Of a DNA stretch of 64,000 bases, positions 7,790-18,166 are shown in pieces. How positions within the stretch are numbered: the stretch's first letter is position 1; every line of letters begins with the position of its first letter. The stretch spans positions 62,001 to 126,000 of the forward strand of contig REEI01000081.1 in NCBI GenBank assembly GCA_007695145.1, given 5' to 3'. This DNA comes from Saprospirales bacterium (lineage in GTDB: Bacteria > Bacteroidota > Bacteroidia > Chitinophagales > Saprospiraceae). Made by a program: the position numbers and the translations under genes. The notes beneath the pieces are model-generated. The model was not told the DNA's origin and did no database searches. It worked only from the letters and a program-made list of their open reading frames with translations.

Positions 7790-8692
7790 CTAAGAAGAAA
7801 GGGCATCTGCTCCTGCAACTATTTCAAGCAATTCGCCTGTAATAGATTCCTGACGAGCTTTGTTATAGTGTATCTTTAAATCCTTCAAAAGTTCATTCGC
7901 ATTCTCAGTTGCTTTGTCCATGGCGGTCATTCTGGCAGCATGTTCAGCGGCATGAGTATCGAGCAAACATTTCTGGAACTGAATTTGTAGGATGGTGGGC
8001 ACCATTTCTTTCACCAGTTCTTCCTTACTCGGTTCTATGATATAATCAGCATTGAAGTCATCTTCATTCTCGTTTGCCTCTGTGGCCTGAATCACCTCCA
8101 CAGGGAGAAACTGTTCTACAACCGGAAGTTGCACTCCTGCATTTTTAAAGCTACCATAAACGATATCGACCACGTCATACTTTTCCTGTTCGAATCTCCA
8201 CATTATGAGTTTAGTTAGATTCGACACATTTTCAAATGAGAGATTTGAGAAGAGGTCGACATAATCGTTTACAACCTTTACTTTCCTATATCGATTTTTG
8301 AAGTAATCATAGCCTCTTTTTCCAATACAGGCCAACACCAATTTACCACTATTCCTCTCTTCTGCATAGTCGCTTTCAATTTTTGCTACTGCTGCTTTAA
8401 TGATATTTGAATTAAATGCCCCACACAAACCCCTATTTGAGGTAACAATAACCATAAGCACCTGATCGACATTTCGCTTTTGGTTGTACACCGTAGAGGT
8501 ATCACCTTCGAGACCAGCCAATAGTTTAGCCATCATTTCTTCAAGCTTTTGGCTGTAAGGTCTTAATCTGGTAATAGCATCCTGAGCCTTCCGAAGTTTG
8601 GCAGCAGAAACCATTTTCATAGCTTTGGTAATCTGCTGGGTAGAGTTTACCGAAGCTATTCTCTCTCTTACTTCTTTAAGGTTAGCGCCCAT
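7790..8692 (-). CDS. atpG: ATP synthase F1 subunit gamma
   Basis: This 300-residue subunit is the rotating central stalk of F1, coupling c-ring rotation to ATP synthesis by the alpha3beta3 head on the cytoplasmic side of the inner membrane. The family N-terminus (LKEVRERIASVNSTQQITKA) and C-terminal helix (RQESITGELLEIVAGADAL) are both clear. It is the last gene of the atpB-E-F-H-A-G operon, 51 bases after atpA. The beta and epsilon genes do not follow; in Bacteroidota atpD and atpC commonly lie elsewhere. Confidence 0.96.
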   Translation of the reverse strand: MGANLKEVRERIASVNSTQQITKAMKMVSAAKLRKAQDAITRLRPYSQKLEEMMAKLLAGLEGDTSTVYNQKRNVDQVLMVIVTSNRGLCGAFNSNIIKAAVAKIESDYAEERNSGKLVLACIGKRGYDYFKNRYRKVKVVNDYVDLFSNLSFENVSNLTKLIMWRFEQEKYDVVDIVYGSFKNAGVQLPVVEQFLPVEVIQATEANENEDDFNADYIIEPSKEELVKEMVPTILQIQFQKCLLDTHAAEHAARMTAMDKATENANELLKDLKIHYNKARQESITGELLEIVAGADALSS

Positions 8693-8743
8693 GCATTAAT
8701 TTTTTAGTCGGCATATCGATCAGTCCGAATTTCACTTAAATTC

Positions 8744-10345
8744 TTATTTATATCTTGCGGTCATTTCTGCTGCGAGATCTACTACAGCTTTTATGGCTGA
8801 ATCAGTGAGTTTACCTTCTTTGAAATCTTTTAGAGCTTCGGGAAAACGCTGCTCTAGATTATTCAGGAATACACTTTCAAATTCTTGTATATGCTCCACT
8901 GGAACATCTCTCAATAAGCCTTTTGTGCCGAGGTAAATCATAGCTACCTGCTTTTCGACTGATACAGGAGAATACTGAGGTTGTTTGAGTATTTCAACAT
9001 TTCTTTTACCTTTATCCAGGACTGCTGTAGTCGCTGCATCCAAATCAGATCCGAACTTTGCGAAGGCCTCTAGTTCCCGGTATTGAGCCTGATCGAGCTT
9101 CAGCGTTCCAGATACCTTTTTCATTGATTTTATCTGAGCTGAACCTCCTACACGAGAAACTGAAATACCAACGTTAATGGCTGGTCTGATACCAGCGTTA
9201 AACAAACCGGACTCAAGGAATATCTGTCCATCCGTAATAGAAATTACGTTGGTCGGAATATAAGCAGAAACATCACCTGCCTGAGTTTCAATAATTGGAA
9301 GTGCCGTCAAAGACCCTCCTCCTTTAACCAGGGGCTGACCATTTGCATCCTTAGCATTCTTCAAGCTATCAGGAAGGTCGTTCATCTCCCGTGCAATATC
9401 ATCATTCTCAATCACCTTGGCAGCTCTTTCCAACAGTCTTGAGTGAAGATAGAAAACGTCGCCCGGATATGCCTCACGACCGGGAGGTCTTCTTAGAAGC
9501 AGAGATACCTCGCGGTAGGCAACTGCCTGTTTAGACAAATCATCGAAAATGATCAAAGCAGGTCTACCAGTATCCCTAAAAAACTCTCCAATTGCCGCAC
9601 CAGCAAAGGGAGCGTAAAACTGAAGCGGTGCAGGATCAGAGGCAAAGGCAGAGACTATAACAGTATAGTCCATTGCACCGTTGTCTTTCAATACTTTTGC
9701 TACCTGAGCCACAGTTGAGGCTTTTTGACCGGAAGCGACGTATATACAGTAGACCGGTTCGCCCTTCTCATAAAATTCACGTTGATTTATGATGGTGTCA
9801 ATAGCGATTGCGGTCTTACCGGTTTGGCGGTCCCCAATAATGAGCTCTCTCTGGCCACGACCGATGGGAATCATAGAGTCTATTGCCTTGATACCGGTCT
9901 GAAGAGGCTCATAAACAGGCTGGCGGTATATAACACCAGGGGCCTTCCTCTCTAGCGGAAGCTCATATTTTTTTCCTTCTATCGGACCAAACCCATCAAT
10001 TGGTTGTCCAAGGGGGTTGACTACCCTTCCGATGAACTCTTCCCCCACCTCAATGGAAGCGATCCTTTTGGTTCTTCTTACGGTTGAACCTTCACGAATG
10101 CCCTCACCGGATCCCATCAAAACCACTCCAACATTATCTTCTTCAAGGTTGAGAACGATGGCCTGTACTCCATTTTCAAATTCAACCAATTCCCCGGCTT
10201 GAACACTTGTGAGGCCATAAATTCGGGCAATACCGTCACCCACTTGCAAAACAGAGCCTACTTCTTCGAGCTCCGCCTGAGATTTATGCCCGGCTAATTG
10301 TTGTTTGAGGATTGCTGAAATTTCGTCTGGTTTAATTTGACTCAT
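8744..10345 (-). CDS. atpA: ATP synthase F1 subunit alpha
   Basis: A 533-residue subunit forming, with beta, the catalytic head of F1; alpha carries the non-catalytic nucleotide sites. Visible landmarks are the Walker A motif GDRQTGKTA, the [16 protein letters not shown] segment, and the alpha signature [17 protein letters not shown]. Length is slightly above the usual 500-515 because of an insertion around [17 protein letters not shown], typical of Bacteroidota proteins. It follows atpH by 49 bases in the operon. Confidence 0.97.
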   Translation of the reverse strand: MSQIKPDEISAILKQQLAGHKSQAELEEVGSVLQVGDGIARIYGLTSVQAGELVEFENGVQAIVLNLEEDNVGVVLMGSGEGIREGSTVRRTKRIASIEVGEEFIGRVVNPLGQPIDGFGPIEGKKYELPLERKAPGVIYRQPVYEPLQTGIKAIDSMIPIGRGQRELIIGDRQTGKTAIAIDTIINQREFYEKGEPVYCIYVASGQKASTVAQVAKVLKDNGAMDYTVIVSAFASDPAPLQFYAPFAGAAIGEFFRDTGRPALIIFDDLSKQAVAYREVSLLLRRPPGREAYPGDVFYLHSRLLERAAKVIENDDIAREMNDLPDSLKNAKDANGQPLVKGGGSLTALPIIETQAGDVSAYIPTNVISITDGQIFLESGLFNAGIRPAINVGISVSRVGGSAQIKSMKKVSGTLKLDQAQYRELEAFAKFGSDLDAATTAVLDKGKRNVEILKQPQYSPVSVEKQVAMIYLGTKGLLRDVPVEHIQEFESVFLNNLEQRFPEALKDFKEGKLTDSAIKAVVDLAAEMTARYK

Positions 10346-10394
10346 CTTTATTGAATTTAATACTTACACGTTTGATCAAAATATAATAAACTGC

Positions 10395-10946
10395 CTAAGC
10401 AGAGATACTCGCTGTGGCAAACTTTTTTCTCAATAGATTTAATTCATGCCTAACCGATGCATCAATTCGCTTATCACCAAAGTCGAGAACCATACCACCA
10501 ATAAGGTCTGGATCAACCTTGCTTTTTATTTCCACTTGATTTATAGATGGAATACTTTCAATAGCCGATTTGACCCTAGAAATAAGTTCATCATCCGGCT
10601 GAACCGTGGTAATAAGAGTCATGGCTGTAATACCCTTAACTTCCATATACTGCTCTATAGCTCCCTTCAAAATTTCAGGAAGCATTTGCTCCCTCCCTTT
10701 TCGAACGAGAATATCGATAAAGGCAAAAGTTATTTTATTGACCCTTTTTTCGTAGAGAGCTGAAAAGACGTTTCTCTTGGAAGTTGGTTTAACAATAGGG
10801 CTCTTAACCATCAGGTAAAGATCGCGATCATTAAAAGAATCCAAGATTAGATTGACATCATTAATGACTTCGTCCAGAACTTTCTGCTCCGAAGCGAGAT
10901 CGATCAGACTTTTTGCGTATCGCTGTATAATTCTGTGAGCTGACAT
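10395..10946 (-). CDS. atpH: ATP synthase F1 subunit delta
   Basis: A 183-residue peripheral-stalk subunit that joins the top of F1 to the b subunits. The opening IIQRYAKSLIDLASEQ and the C-terminal DPDLIGGMVLDFGDKRIDASV are the family's conserved ends. It lies between atpF and atpA, the normal place. Confidence 0.95.
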   Translation of the reverse strand: MSAHRIIQRYAKSLIDLASEQKVLDEVINDVNLILDSFNDRDLYLMVKSPIVKPTSKRNVFSALYEKRVNKITFAFIDILVRKGREQMLPEILKGAIEQYMEVKGITAMTLITTVQPDDELISRVKSAIESIPSINQVEIKSKVDPDLIGGMVLDFGDKRIDASVRHELNLLRKKFATASISA

Positions 10947-11000
10947 AGTTTCAATTAGACTTTAAGGTAGACCGGTTCAATCAGCATGGAATGACAAAAA

Positions 11001-11513
11001 TTAATTCATTCCTATTTCGTCAACCAGTTTTTTAACATACTCTTTTTGAGCCTCATCAGAGTTGAGCTTCTCACGAATAATCTTTGAAGCTACTTCCAAT
11101 GCCATGTTACCTACCTCCATTTTCAATTCTTTAATAGCGGCAGATTTTTGGCTTTCAATATCATTTCTGGCATTGCGGACAATTATTGCGGCTTCTTCCT
11201 TCGCTTTTTTCTTTGCTTCACTGATCATGTACTCCCTCGCCTCTTTGGCTTCCTTTAGAATCTGAGTGCGCTCTTCACGGGCTTGGGCCAAAAGTTCCTC
11301 GTTCTCTTCCTTGAGATTTTCCATCTCGGTGCGAGCAATCTTAGCGGCATCCAGGGCATTCTGAATATCATCCTCCCTTTTCCGCAAAGCAGCTACGATC
11401 GGCTTGAAGGCAAATTTTCCTACAATAATCCAAAAAGTAGCAAAAATGATAGTAGTCCAAAAAACCAATCCAGGATCTGGCTTAATCACAGAGAAATCTA
11501 CTAAAAAAATCAT
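11001..11513 (-). CDS. atpF: ATP synthase F0 subunit b
   Basis: A 170-residue peripheral-stalk subunit. One N-terminal transmembrane segment (about residues 13-32, GLVFWTTIIFATFWIIVGKF) is followed by a long charged coiled coil rich in Lys, Glu and Ala. It dimerises and holds F1 against the rotating ring. It sits between atpE (62 bases upstream) and atpH (54 bases downstream). Confidence 0.95.
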   Translation of the reverse strand: MIFLVDFSVIKPDPGLVFWTTIIFATFWIIVGKFAFKPIVAALRKREDDIQNALDAAKIARTEMENLKEENEELLAQAREERTQILKEAKEAREYMISEAKKKAKEEAAIIVRNARNDIESQKSAAIKELKMEVGNMALEVASKIIREKLNSDEAQKEYVKKLVDEIGMN

Positions 11514-11575
11514 AGTATTAATTTTTTAGGAAAAAAATGTTGCACTGACCAACCGTCAGTGCAACAAATGAATCA

Positions 11576-11782
11576 TTAGGCAGAAACGAACATGAGGATC
11601 ATAGAGATCAAAGCAGCACCCTCAACGAGAGCAGCAGCGAGAATCATGTTTCCTCGAATATCGTTTGCAGCCTCAGGCTGTCTTGCAATGGCATCCATTG
11701 CTTTTCCGCCAATTTGGCCAATACCAATAGCGGCAGCTAATGCAGCCAGGCCCAACCCAATAGAAATTAAAGTACCAGTCAT
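11576..11782 (-). CDS. atpE: ATP synthase F0 subunit c
   Basis: A 68-residue hairpin of two transmembrane helices joined by the polar loop ARQPEA, forming the proton-driven rotor ring. The ion-binding Glu is in the second helix (ALVEGAAL). The residues that mark sodium-coupled rings, a Gln 12 positions before ARQPEA and Ser/Thr after the Glu, are Ile and Gly here, so proton coupling is likely (inference from known c-ring motifs). Confidence 0.96.
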   Translation of the reverse strand: MTGTLISIGLGLAALAAAIGIGQIGGKAMDAIARQPEAANDIRGNMILAAALVEGAALISMILMFVSA

Positions 11783-11806
11783 ATTAACAGGTTTTATATG
11801 AAAAAA

Positions 11807-13051
11807 TTAATGATGTGCTTCTTCCGTAGCAGCGGCCAGATAGGAGGCGGTTAAAATAGTAAATACAAAGGCTTGCACCAAAGCTATGACCAACTCTATC
11901 GCCAACATAAAAAGTGTTAATGGGAATGCAACTAATAAACCAAGCATTGAGCCACTCAGGCTTTCCCCTGCATTTCCAAAAATAAATATCAGACTCACAA
12001 AAGCAACAATAACGATATGGCCTGCAGTAATACTTGCAAACAAACGCAGCATTAAGGTGAAGGGTTTTATGAACATTCCTGCAACCTCAACAGGAGTCAA
12101 AATAAATTTTACTGGGACTGGAATACCCGGCATCCACAATATGTGTTGCCAGTAGTGCCTATTGCCGCTAAAATTAACTGCAAAAAAGGTAAACAATGCC
12201 AAAACCAGGGTAACCCCAAGATTCCCAGTTACGTTGGCGCTACCGGGAAAGAATGGTATTTGCCCCAATAAATTCAGTCCCAAAATAAAGAAAAACAGAG
12301 ACAATAAAAGGGGCATGAACCGCTGGTAATTGTTACCGAGGAAAGGCTTTGCAACATCATCCTGAATGAATACAATAATTGGTTCTATAAACGATTGAAA
12401 TCCTTTTGGAGCCATTCCGTCCCTCCTGCGATAGGCTTTAGCTACACTAAAAAACGCCCAGGTCAAGAGGATGAAGGTCAACAACATGGAGAAGACATTC
12501 TTTGTAATCGAAAAATCGTAGTAAGAAGTGATTTTACCACCAAAGAATCCACCATCTATAGTACTCTTAGAATCAAGATCATAATTATTACCCCGGTATA
12601 CCACCTGCAAAACACTTATTTCATTACCATCATCATCTTTTTGATAATCGTAGTGAAAACCATCTATTTCAACCGTCTCAAGAGGAAATGAGGGATCGTT
12701 CACCCTGTAAATTGCCCCGTAGTATAATACATATCGGTCTATTGCAAGTGTTCCATTGCCCTTGGATGCAGGCTTGAATTTCCTGGTAGAAGATAGAATG
12801 GTCCATCCATAACCCGGCGCGAAAAGGAAAGCAGGTAAGTGAAAATAATAGTCAGCAAAGAGGTGAAAGGCATTGGCATCCACGATATGCCCAATGGCTT
12901 TTTCGCCAGGATCAAAAGCCTTGGTATCATAAACCTCTTCAACCACTTCTTTCAAAGGACTGGGCTGATCGTCCGTTTGGGCAGTCAAGTGACCAAAGGT
13001 GATTCCAAAAATCAAACAAAAACTGAATAAAGAAAGGATAAGTCCCCTCAT
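11807..13051 (-). CDS. atpB: ATP synthase F0 subunit a
   Basis: A 414-residue membrane subunit that forms the two half-channels for protons beside the c ring. The C-terminal two-thirds holds the transmembrane helices, including the essential-Arg segment (KPFTLMLRLFASITAGHIV). The first 180 residues are an extension with a signal-like N-terminus and an extracytoplasmic domain, a known feature of Bacteroidota subunit a and longer than in proteobacteria. It opens the operon; a promoter box lies about 40 bases upstream. Confidence 0.95.
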   Translation of the reverse strand: MRGLILSLFSFCLIFGITFGHLTAQTDDQPSPLKEVVEEVYDTKAFDPGEKAIGHIVDANAFHLFADYYFHLPAFLFAPGYGWTILSSTRKFKPASKGNGTLAIDRYVLYYGAIYRVNDPSFPLETVEIDGFHYDYQKDDDGNEISVLQVVYRGNNYDLDSKSTIDGGFFGGKITSYYDFSITKNVFSMLLTFILLTWAFFSVAKAYRRRDGMAPKGFQSFIEPIIVFIQDDVAKPFLGNNYQRFMPLLLSLFFFILGLNLLGQIPFFPGSANVTGNLGVTLVLALFTFFAVNFSGNRHYWQHILWMPGIPVPVKFILTPVEVAGMFIKPFTLMLRLFASITAGHIVIVAFVSLIFIFGNAGESLSGSMLGLLVAFPLTLFMLAIELVIALVQAFVFTILTASYLAAATEEAHH

Positions 13052-13090
13052 CTATATATCTATTTTCCTAACGGTTATCAAAAATCGCTG

Positions 13091-13098
13091 CAAAGGTA
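13091..13098 (-). promoter_or_regulatory. TAnnTTTG -7 box of the atp operon
   Basis: TACCTTTG on the minus strand gives a predicted start near 13084 and a leader of about 33 bases before atpB. Confidence 0.6.
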
Positions 13099-13162
13099 TA
13101 ATTTCTCCCTATTATTTCACCTAAAATAATGTAAATTTTGGAAGAATATAGAGGGCGTTTAA

Positions 13163-13203
13163 AAGTAAAAAGCCGAAGGTGAGCGTATTTCCCACCTTCG
13201 GCT
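13163..13203 (-). terminator. rho-independent terminator after rny
   Basis: On the minus strand a perfect 11-bp stem (AGCCGAAGGTG, 13203-13193, with CACCTTCGGCT, 13181-13171) is followed by TTTTTACTTTT. It separates the coiled-coil-zapA-rny operon from atp transcription. Confidence 0.88.
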
Positions 13204-13235
13204 ATTGTAAAATCTAAGTAAATTTTAAAAAATTA

Positions 13236-14903
13236 CTATCTAGCGTAGCTAATAGCCCGCTTTTCTCGAATAACCGTCACTTTAACATGACCGGGGTATT
13301 GCATCTCATCTTGAATTTTTTGAGAAATCATAAAAGAGAGGTCATCGGCATACTCATCAGTCACCTTTTCGCTCTCAACGATCACCCTCAATTCCCTACC
13401 TGCCTGAAGTGCATATGCTTTCTGCACACCGTCGTAAGACATGGCCAACTCCTCCAGTTCACCAATTCTCTGTAAATAACTCTCCAGGATTTCTCTACGT
13501 GCACCAGGTCTTGCTCCGGATATGGCATCACAAGCCTGCACAATGGGAGATATAATATTGTTCATCTCTATCTCATCGTGGTGAGCACCCACCGCATTGC
13601 AAATAATATTGCTTTCCTTATGCTTTTCGCACATTTTCATTCCCACCAGAGCGTGAGAGAGTTCAGTTTCTTCTTCAGCTACCTTACCGATATCATGTAG
13701 GAGACCCCCTCTTTTCGCCAGTTTGATCAGTTTGGGGCTCAATCCAAGTTCTGCAGCCATCATGGCACATAGGTTAGCAGTTTCAATTGAGTGCTTTAGC
13801 AGGTTCTGTCCATAAGAAGACCGGAAGCGCATTCTTCCTACCATCTTAACCAGGTAAGGGTGCAATCCATGTATATCCAGTTCCAGTACACTCCTTTCAC
13901 CTATTTCAACGATTTGTTCATCTAACTCCTTTTTCACCTTGTTGACTACCTCCTCAATTCTTGCAGGGTGAATTCTGCCATCTGCAACCAGTCTTTTTAG
14001 CGCCTGCTTACAAACCTCTCTTCTGATCGGGTCAAAACTAGAGATTACAATAGCTTCAGGTGTGTCGTCGACTACAATCTCAGCACCGGTTGCTGACTCC
14101 AGCGCCCTGATATTTCGGCCCTCCCTTCCAATAATCTGTCCTTTGAGGTCATCGGATGTGAGATTGAAAACAGTGACAGTATTCTCAATGGCGACCTCAG
14201 CACACATTCTCTGAATAGACTGAATGACAATTTTTTTAGCTTCCTTGGATGCATTGATCTTTGCCTCTTCAATGGTGCTTTTCACCAATGCCATTGCATC
14301 GCTTTCAGCCTTGGCCTTAACTGCCTCCAAAAGCTGCTCTTTTGCATCTGCCTCAGACATTTTGGCGATGGTTTCCAGTTTTTTGATTCGCTCTTCATTG
14401 ATGTGCTCCAGTTCCTCTCTCTTTTTTGCCAGGATTTTCAATTGAGTCTCGAGATTTTGTCTTATGGTTGCCACTTCAGCCTCCTGTTGTTCAAGGTTGT
14501 CCTGTCTGTCACTTAGACTCTGATTTTTGCGGTTGATCTCCTTTTCTTTGTCAACAATTGCAATTTCTCGCTCTCGAAAATCAATTTTCAACTGTGCCCG
14601 CTTCTCTTCCAATTCGGATTTCAATTTGGAAAAGCGCTCTTTGGCTTCCTGAATCTTCTTCTGTTTGATCGATTCGTGCTTGGTCTCAGCTCTGGATAAA
14701 ATTTTCTCTGCCTTGGTTTCAGCCTCATCAATCATCCGCTTGGCAGTCAGTCTCGCTTCTTGTATTTCAAGATCTGATTTCTTATTGATCTCCTCAATTT
14801 TTTGCTTCTGAACTTTTTTTAAGCTAGACGAGACAAGAAAATAGCTGATAATTCCTCCGACCAAAGCAGCAATGATTCCAATAATAATTATACTTACTTC
14901 CAT
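13236..14903 (-). CDS. rny: ribonuclease Y
   Basis: A 555-residue membrane-anchored endoribonuclease that starts mRNA decay. In order: an N-terminal transmembrane helix ([20 protein letters not shown]), a long Lys/Glu-rich coiled coil, a KH RNA-binding domain ([15 protein letters not shown]) and a metal-dependent HD domain with LLHDIGKV and the later AHHDE. Length is somewhat above the common 520. The start is the ATG at 14903; the open frame extends 26 codons further up, but those residues would precede the normal membrane anchor. It is the last gene of an operon with zapA and a coiled-coil protein. Confidence 0.96.
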   Translation of the reverse strand: MEVSIIIIGIIAALVGGIISYFLVSSSLKKVQKQKIEEINKKSDLEIQEARLTAKRMIDEAETKAEKILSRAETKHESIKQKKIQEAKERFSKLKSELEEKRAQLKIDFREREIAIVDKEKEINRKNQSLSDRQDNLEQQEAEVATIRQNLETQLKILAKKREELEHINEERIKKLETIAKMSEADAKEQLLEAVKAKAESDAMALVKSTIEEAKINASKEAKKIVIQSIQRMCAEVAIENTVTVFNLTSDDLKGQIIGREGRNIRALESATGAEIVVDDTPEAIVISSFDPIRREVCKQALKRLVADGRIHPARIEEVVNKVKKELDEQIVEIGERSVLELDIHGLHPYLVKMVGRMRFRSSYGQNLLKHSIETANLCAMMAAELGLSPKLIKLAKRGGLLHDIGKVAEEETELSHALVGMKMCEKHKESNIICNAVGAHHDEIEMNNIISPIVQACDAISGARPGARREILESYLQRIGELEELAMSYDGVQKAYALQAGRELRVIVESEKVTDEYADDLSFMISQKIQDEMQYPGHVKVTVIREKRAISYAR

Positions 14904-14999
14904 GATTCTATTTATTATATGATATATAAGCCATAACCGTTTAACAGCGGTTAAGACCAGTTTGTAACAAATCAAATTCAAAACAGAATTACACCTTAA

Positions 15000-15293
15000 T
15001 CAAGAGGAAAGGGCCTTTTGCAAGTCGGAATTTATGGAGTGGATGATTTCCTTGATTTCAATGGATTGACCATCGGACTCTGATTGGTGAAAATCCAGTG
15101 CATAAGTCAATAAAGTCATTGTAAGCAAATCCTGGAGGTCTCTATTTTTATAACTCGATTGAAACTCCCTGATTTTCTCATTGATTTCCTTTGCGATGGA
15201 CTTCATGAGTTCTACATCGCCTTCCTCCACCCTCAACGGATAAGTTCTGCCACAAATGGTAACAGACACACTAAGAAGATTAATTTCACTCAT
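15000..15293 (-). CDS. zapA: cell division protein ZapA
   Basis: About 97 residues. ZapA binds FtsZ and bundles its filaments at the division site. The N-terminal VSVTICGRTYPLRVEEGD and following helix match the family, and the C-terminus is a coiled coil. The ATG at 15293 is preferred over the TTG at 15299, which overlaps the stop codon of the upstream coiled-coil gene. That gene ends 2 bases before this ATG, so translation is probably coupled. Rny follows in the same transcript. Confidence 0.88.
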   Translation of the reverse strand: MSEINLLSVSVTICGRTYPLRVEEGDVELMKSIAKEINEKIREFQSSYKNRDLQDLLTMTLLTYALDFHQSESDGQSIEIKEIIHSINSDLQKALSS

Positions 15294-15295
15294 GT

Positions 15296-15574
15296 TCAAC
15301 TCTTTTCAATCCACCGGATACAGTCATCCAATTCTTTCGTATATTGATCCAATTGCTTGATTGCCCTCTTCAATCTTTCCATTCGCTCCCCGTTCCCATT
15401 CCCCACATTCTGTTTTGAAGGGTTATTGCCATCCCTAAGTTTATCTATAGTTTTTTGAGAAAGGTCGAGCTCTACTTTAAGCTGCTCATTCTCTCTTTTC
15501 AACTGTTCCTTTTGGTCAATTAACGCTCTGACCATCTGTTGAATTTGGTTTAGATCATTAACTGCGGAACTCAT
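15296..15574 (-). CDS. small coiled-coil protein upstream of zapA
   Basis: A 92-residue, highly charged protein predicted to be almost entirely helical coiled coil (QQMVRALIDQKEQLKRENEQ), with a Gly/Asn break near residue 50. I cannot assign a family. Its size, its coiled coil and its tight coupling to zapA suggest a ZapB-like division partner, but that is inference from context only. A promoter box at 15603-15610 makes it the first gene of the operon. Confidence 0.65.
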   Translation of the reverse strand: MSSAVNDLNQIQQMVRALIDQKEQLKRENEQLKVELDLSQKTIDKLRDGNNPSKQNVGNGNGERMERLKRAIKQLDQYTKELDDCIRWIEKS

Positions 15575-15602
15575 AGAAGCACTTTAGAGATAAATTTCAC
15601 GG

Positions 15603-15610
15603 CAAATTTA
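15603..15610 (-). promoter_or_regulatory. TAnnTTTG -7 box of the coiled-coil-zapA-rny operon
   Basis: TAAATTTG on the minus strand gives a predicted start about 22 bases before the ATG at 15574. Confidence 0.55.
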
Positions 15611-15700
15611 GGTTATTTATATAAATTTTTTATAATATTTTTGTTGCATTGCTTCAAAAGCTCTAAAAAGTATTAACGTCCTGGTACTAAAATTTAGTTC

Positions 15701-18124
15701 CTAACGAAGTTTGGCTCCCAATTCCCTGCCCAGGGATTGAACAATTTTTGAAGTGAATTTATCCACTTCTTTATCTTTCAAAGTTTTATCTCGATCCGAG
15801 AAAACTACATTTACGGCATATGACTTCATACCCTCTCCGAGTTTATCTTTATCCCGGTAGATATCGAACAATTGGACCGACATTATTTTTGAACCGCCAA
15901 TTTTCACAATGATCTCTTCTAACTGAGAAAAATTAATTTCCTCGGGAATAACCAATGCAAGATCCCTTTGAACCACAGGAAATTTACTGACAGGTTCTGT
16001 GAGAACAACGTATTTTTTACTGGCTTTTTCAACTGAAGTCCAATTCAGGTCAGCAAAAAAGACATCCTCACTGAAATCGCGCTTATGCGTTATCTCGGGG
16101 CTAATCTTTCCAAGCCTTGCCAGAACTTGCTGATCCAGGACCAGATCAACTGAATATTCAAATTGATCATCTGGTCCGGAATCAATGAATTTGTAAGCTT
16201 TTATCCCGAGATTGGACAGCGTACTTTCTACTATCTCCAACAAGTCGTAATAGTCAGACTTCCTTTTCGCCAGCCGCCAATTCCCCTCTGAATAAAGCCC
16301 GCTAAGAACTATTGCAAGATGCTCCCTTTCAATTATTTTTTTTCCCTGCAAAACGTAGGTTCTCCCAAATTCAAAGAGTTTTAAGTTTTTCTGATTGCGG
16401 TTGTAATTGTAAACGATAGTGCCGAGAGCCGGGTGGATCATATCCGGCCTCATAATATCGAGACTTTCGTTAGAGGTATTGTGGATATATACAAGATCTT
16501 TTCTCCCTTTTGGATAGTAATCTGAACTGACAAGTGAAAGGTTCATCATCTGCAGCATACCCCTTCCGCTCAGGAAATCAGCAATTCTATTTTTTAGAGT
16601 GTAGGAATCAGGAAATTCATCTGAAATAAGCGGAATACTAACGTGATTACTGAATGGAACTCTATCGTAGCCGTATATGCGGAGAATTTCTTCCACCAAA
16701 TCAGCTTCTCTGGTTACATCCGCCTTGTTAAGGGGAACCTCCACTTTGTAAATTCCTTCCCTTAATACATTCACCTTCATGTCCATTGCCTCGAGAATGT
16801 TCTCAATCTCCGAATCACTTATATTTAAACCGATTAATTTTCGGACGCGTTGTGTGTTCAGATCAATCTGAACTGGAATGGCAGGCTGTGGATAAAGATC
16901 ATAAATCTTAGAGGCAACAGTGGCATTTGCATATTTCTCCAGAAGAAAGGCGGCCCTTTTTAGTGCCTCAACAACAATGGTTGGATCGCTACCCTTTTCA
17001 AAAATCCTTGCGGCATCGGTCCTCAATACATGCCGGGTACTGGTTTTTCTGATTGTAATGGAATGAAAGTGAGCCGATTCGAGAAAGATTCTTTTTGTTG
17101 TTTTAGTGACTCCACTGCCGAGGCCACCAAAGACCCCTGCCATGCACAGGGGATTCATTTCAGCATCACAAATCATCAAATCATCTTCATGCAATACCCT
17201 TTCTTTCTCATCCAGAGAAATGAATGGAGTCCCTTTATCCAGGGTACGTACAACTATACCGCCTCCCTTAATCGCTTCCAAATCAAATGCGTGAAGGGGT
17301 TGACCGTATTCATGAAGGACAAAATTGGTAATATCCACCACATTATTCAGCGGGCGGACCCCAATAGAACTCAATCTGTTTTTTAGCCATTCTGGGCTAT
17401 CTTTCACCTCTATATTTTCAAAAATGACACCAGCATATCGCGGGCAAAGCTGCGCATCTATCACCTTTACATTGAAGTTCTTCGGAAACCTCTCAGAAAT
17501 TTGTTGAACTTCAGGATAAGCAATACTGTGATTATAAACCTCATTGACCCTGAGATAGGCGAGCAAGTCCTTGGCTACACCGAGATGAGAAGTAGCATCT
17601 GAGCGGTTGGGAGTCAAACCTATATCGTAAACATAGTCAATTTCAATTTGAAAAAGGTCACTTATCATCTTCCCGGGCTCAACATCAGGATCCAACACCA
17701 TTATACCCGCATGTGATGTTCCCAATCCGATTTCATCTTCCGCGCATATCATGCCCTCTGAAACTTCGCCTCGTATTTTTGCCCTTCTTATTTCAAAAGG
17801 ATGGCCAATCAAAGGATAAATGGTACAACCAACCGGAGCAACCACTACCATCTGATCCTTATCGACATTTGGCGCTCCGCAAACAATACTCAATAAGGTA
17901 CCCCCTCCAACATCTACCTTTGTAAGCTTCAATTTATCGGCATTGGGATGTGGTTGACACTCCATTACTCTGCCGGCAACCAATCCTTTCAGCCCTCCTT
18001 CTATAGATTCAAATTTTTGCACCCCCTCCACTTCAAGACCTATGGCGGTTAAAATTTCAGAAAGCTGTTCAGGACTGTGATCAATTGTTAAATACTGTTT
18101 CAACCAATTGTATGAAATATTCAT
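15701..18124 (-). CDS. pheT: phenylalanyl-tRNA synthetase beta subunit
   Basis: An 807-residue subunit of the alpha2beta2 enzyme that charges tRNA-Phe. In order: an N-terminal EMAPII-like tRNA-binding OB fold (about residues 40-150, with CQPHPNADKLKLTKVDVGGG), the B3/B4 editing region (about 210-390), the B5 domain, a catalytic-like core and a C-terminal ferredoxin-fold anticodon-binding domain (KFPVVQRDLALVIPEEI and ending near GRELGAKLR). Full length for the family. pheS is not in the window. A promoter box lies 35 bases upstream. Confidence 0.97.
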   Translation of the reverse strand: MNISYNWLKQYLTIDHSPEQLSEILTAIGLEVEGVQKFESIEGGLKGLVAGRVMECQPHPNADKLKLTKVDVGGGTLLSIVCGAPNVDKDQMVVVAPVGCTIYPLIGHPFEIRRAKIRGEVSEGMICAEDEIGLGTSHAGIMVLDPDVEPGKMISDLFQIEIDYVYDIGLTPNRSDATSHLGVAKDLLAYLRVNEVYNHSIAYPEVQQISERFPKNFNVKVIDAQLCPRYAGVIFENIEVKDSPEWLKNRLSSIGVRPLNNVVDITNFVLHEYGQPLHAFDLEAIKGGGIVVRTLDKGTPFISLDEKERVLHEDDLMICDAEMNPLCMAGVFGGLGSGVTKTTKRIFLESAHFHSITIRKTSTRHVLRTDAARIFEKGSDPTIVVEALKRAAFLLEKYANATVASKIYDLYPQPAIPVQIDLNTQRVRKLIGLNISDSEIENILEAMDMKVNVLREGIYKVEVPLNKADVTREADLVEEILRIYGYDRVPFSNHVSIPLISDEFPDSYTLKNRIADFLSGRGMLQMMNLSLVSSDYYPKGRKDLVYIHNTSNESLDIMRPDMIHPALGTIVYNYNRNQKNLKLFEFGRTYVLQGKKIIEREHLAIVLSGLYSEGNWRLAKRKSDYYDLLEIVESTLSNLGIKAYKFIDSGPDDQFEYSVDLVLDQQVLARLGKISPEITHKRDFSEDVFFADLNWTSVEKASKKYVVLTEPVSKFPVVQRDLALVIPEEINFSQLEEIIVKIGGSKIMSVQLFDIYRDKDKLGEGMKSYAVNVVFSDRDKTLKDKEVDKFTSKIVQSLGRELGAKLR

Positions 18125-18158
18125 CCAAATTACTTAATCATCAATTAAAAATAAACCG

Positions 18159-18166
18159 CAAAGATA
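18159..18166 (-). promoter_or_regulatory. TAnnTTTG -7 box of pheT
   Basis: TATCTTTG on the minus strand gives a predicted leader of about 28 bases. No attenuator or T-box-like structure fits in so short a leader. Confidence 0.55.

Noticed and set aside
13236-14981. Longer RNase Y starting at 14981
   Set aside because: It would place 26 unusual residues before the normal N-terminal membrane anchor; the ATG at 14903 fits the family.
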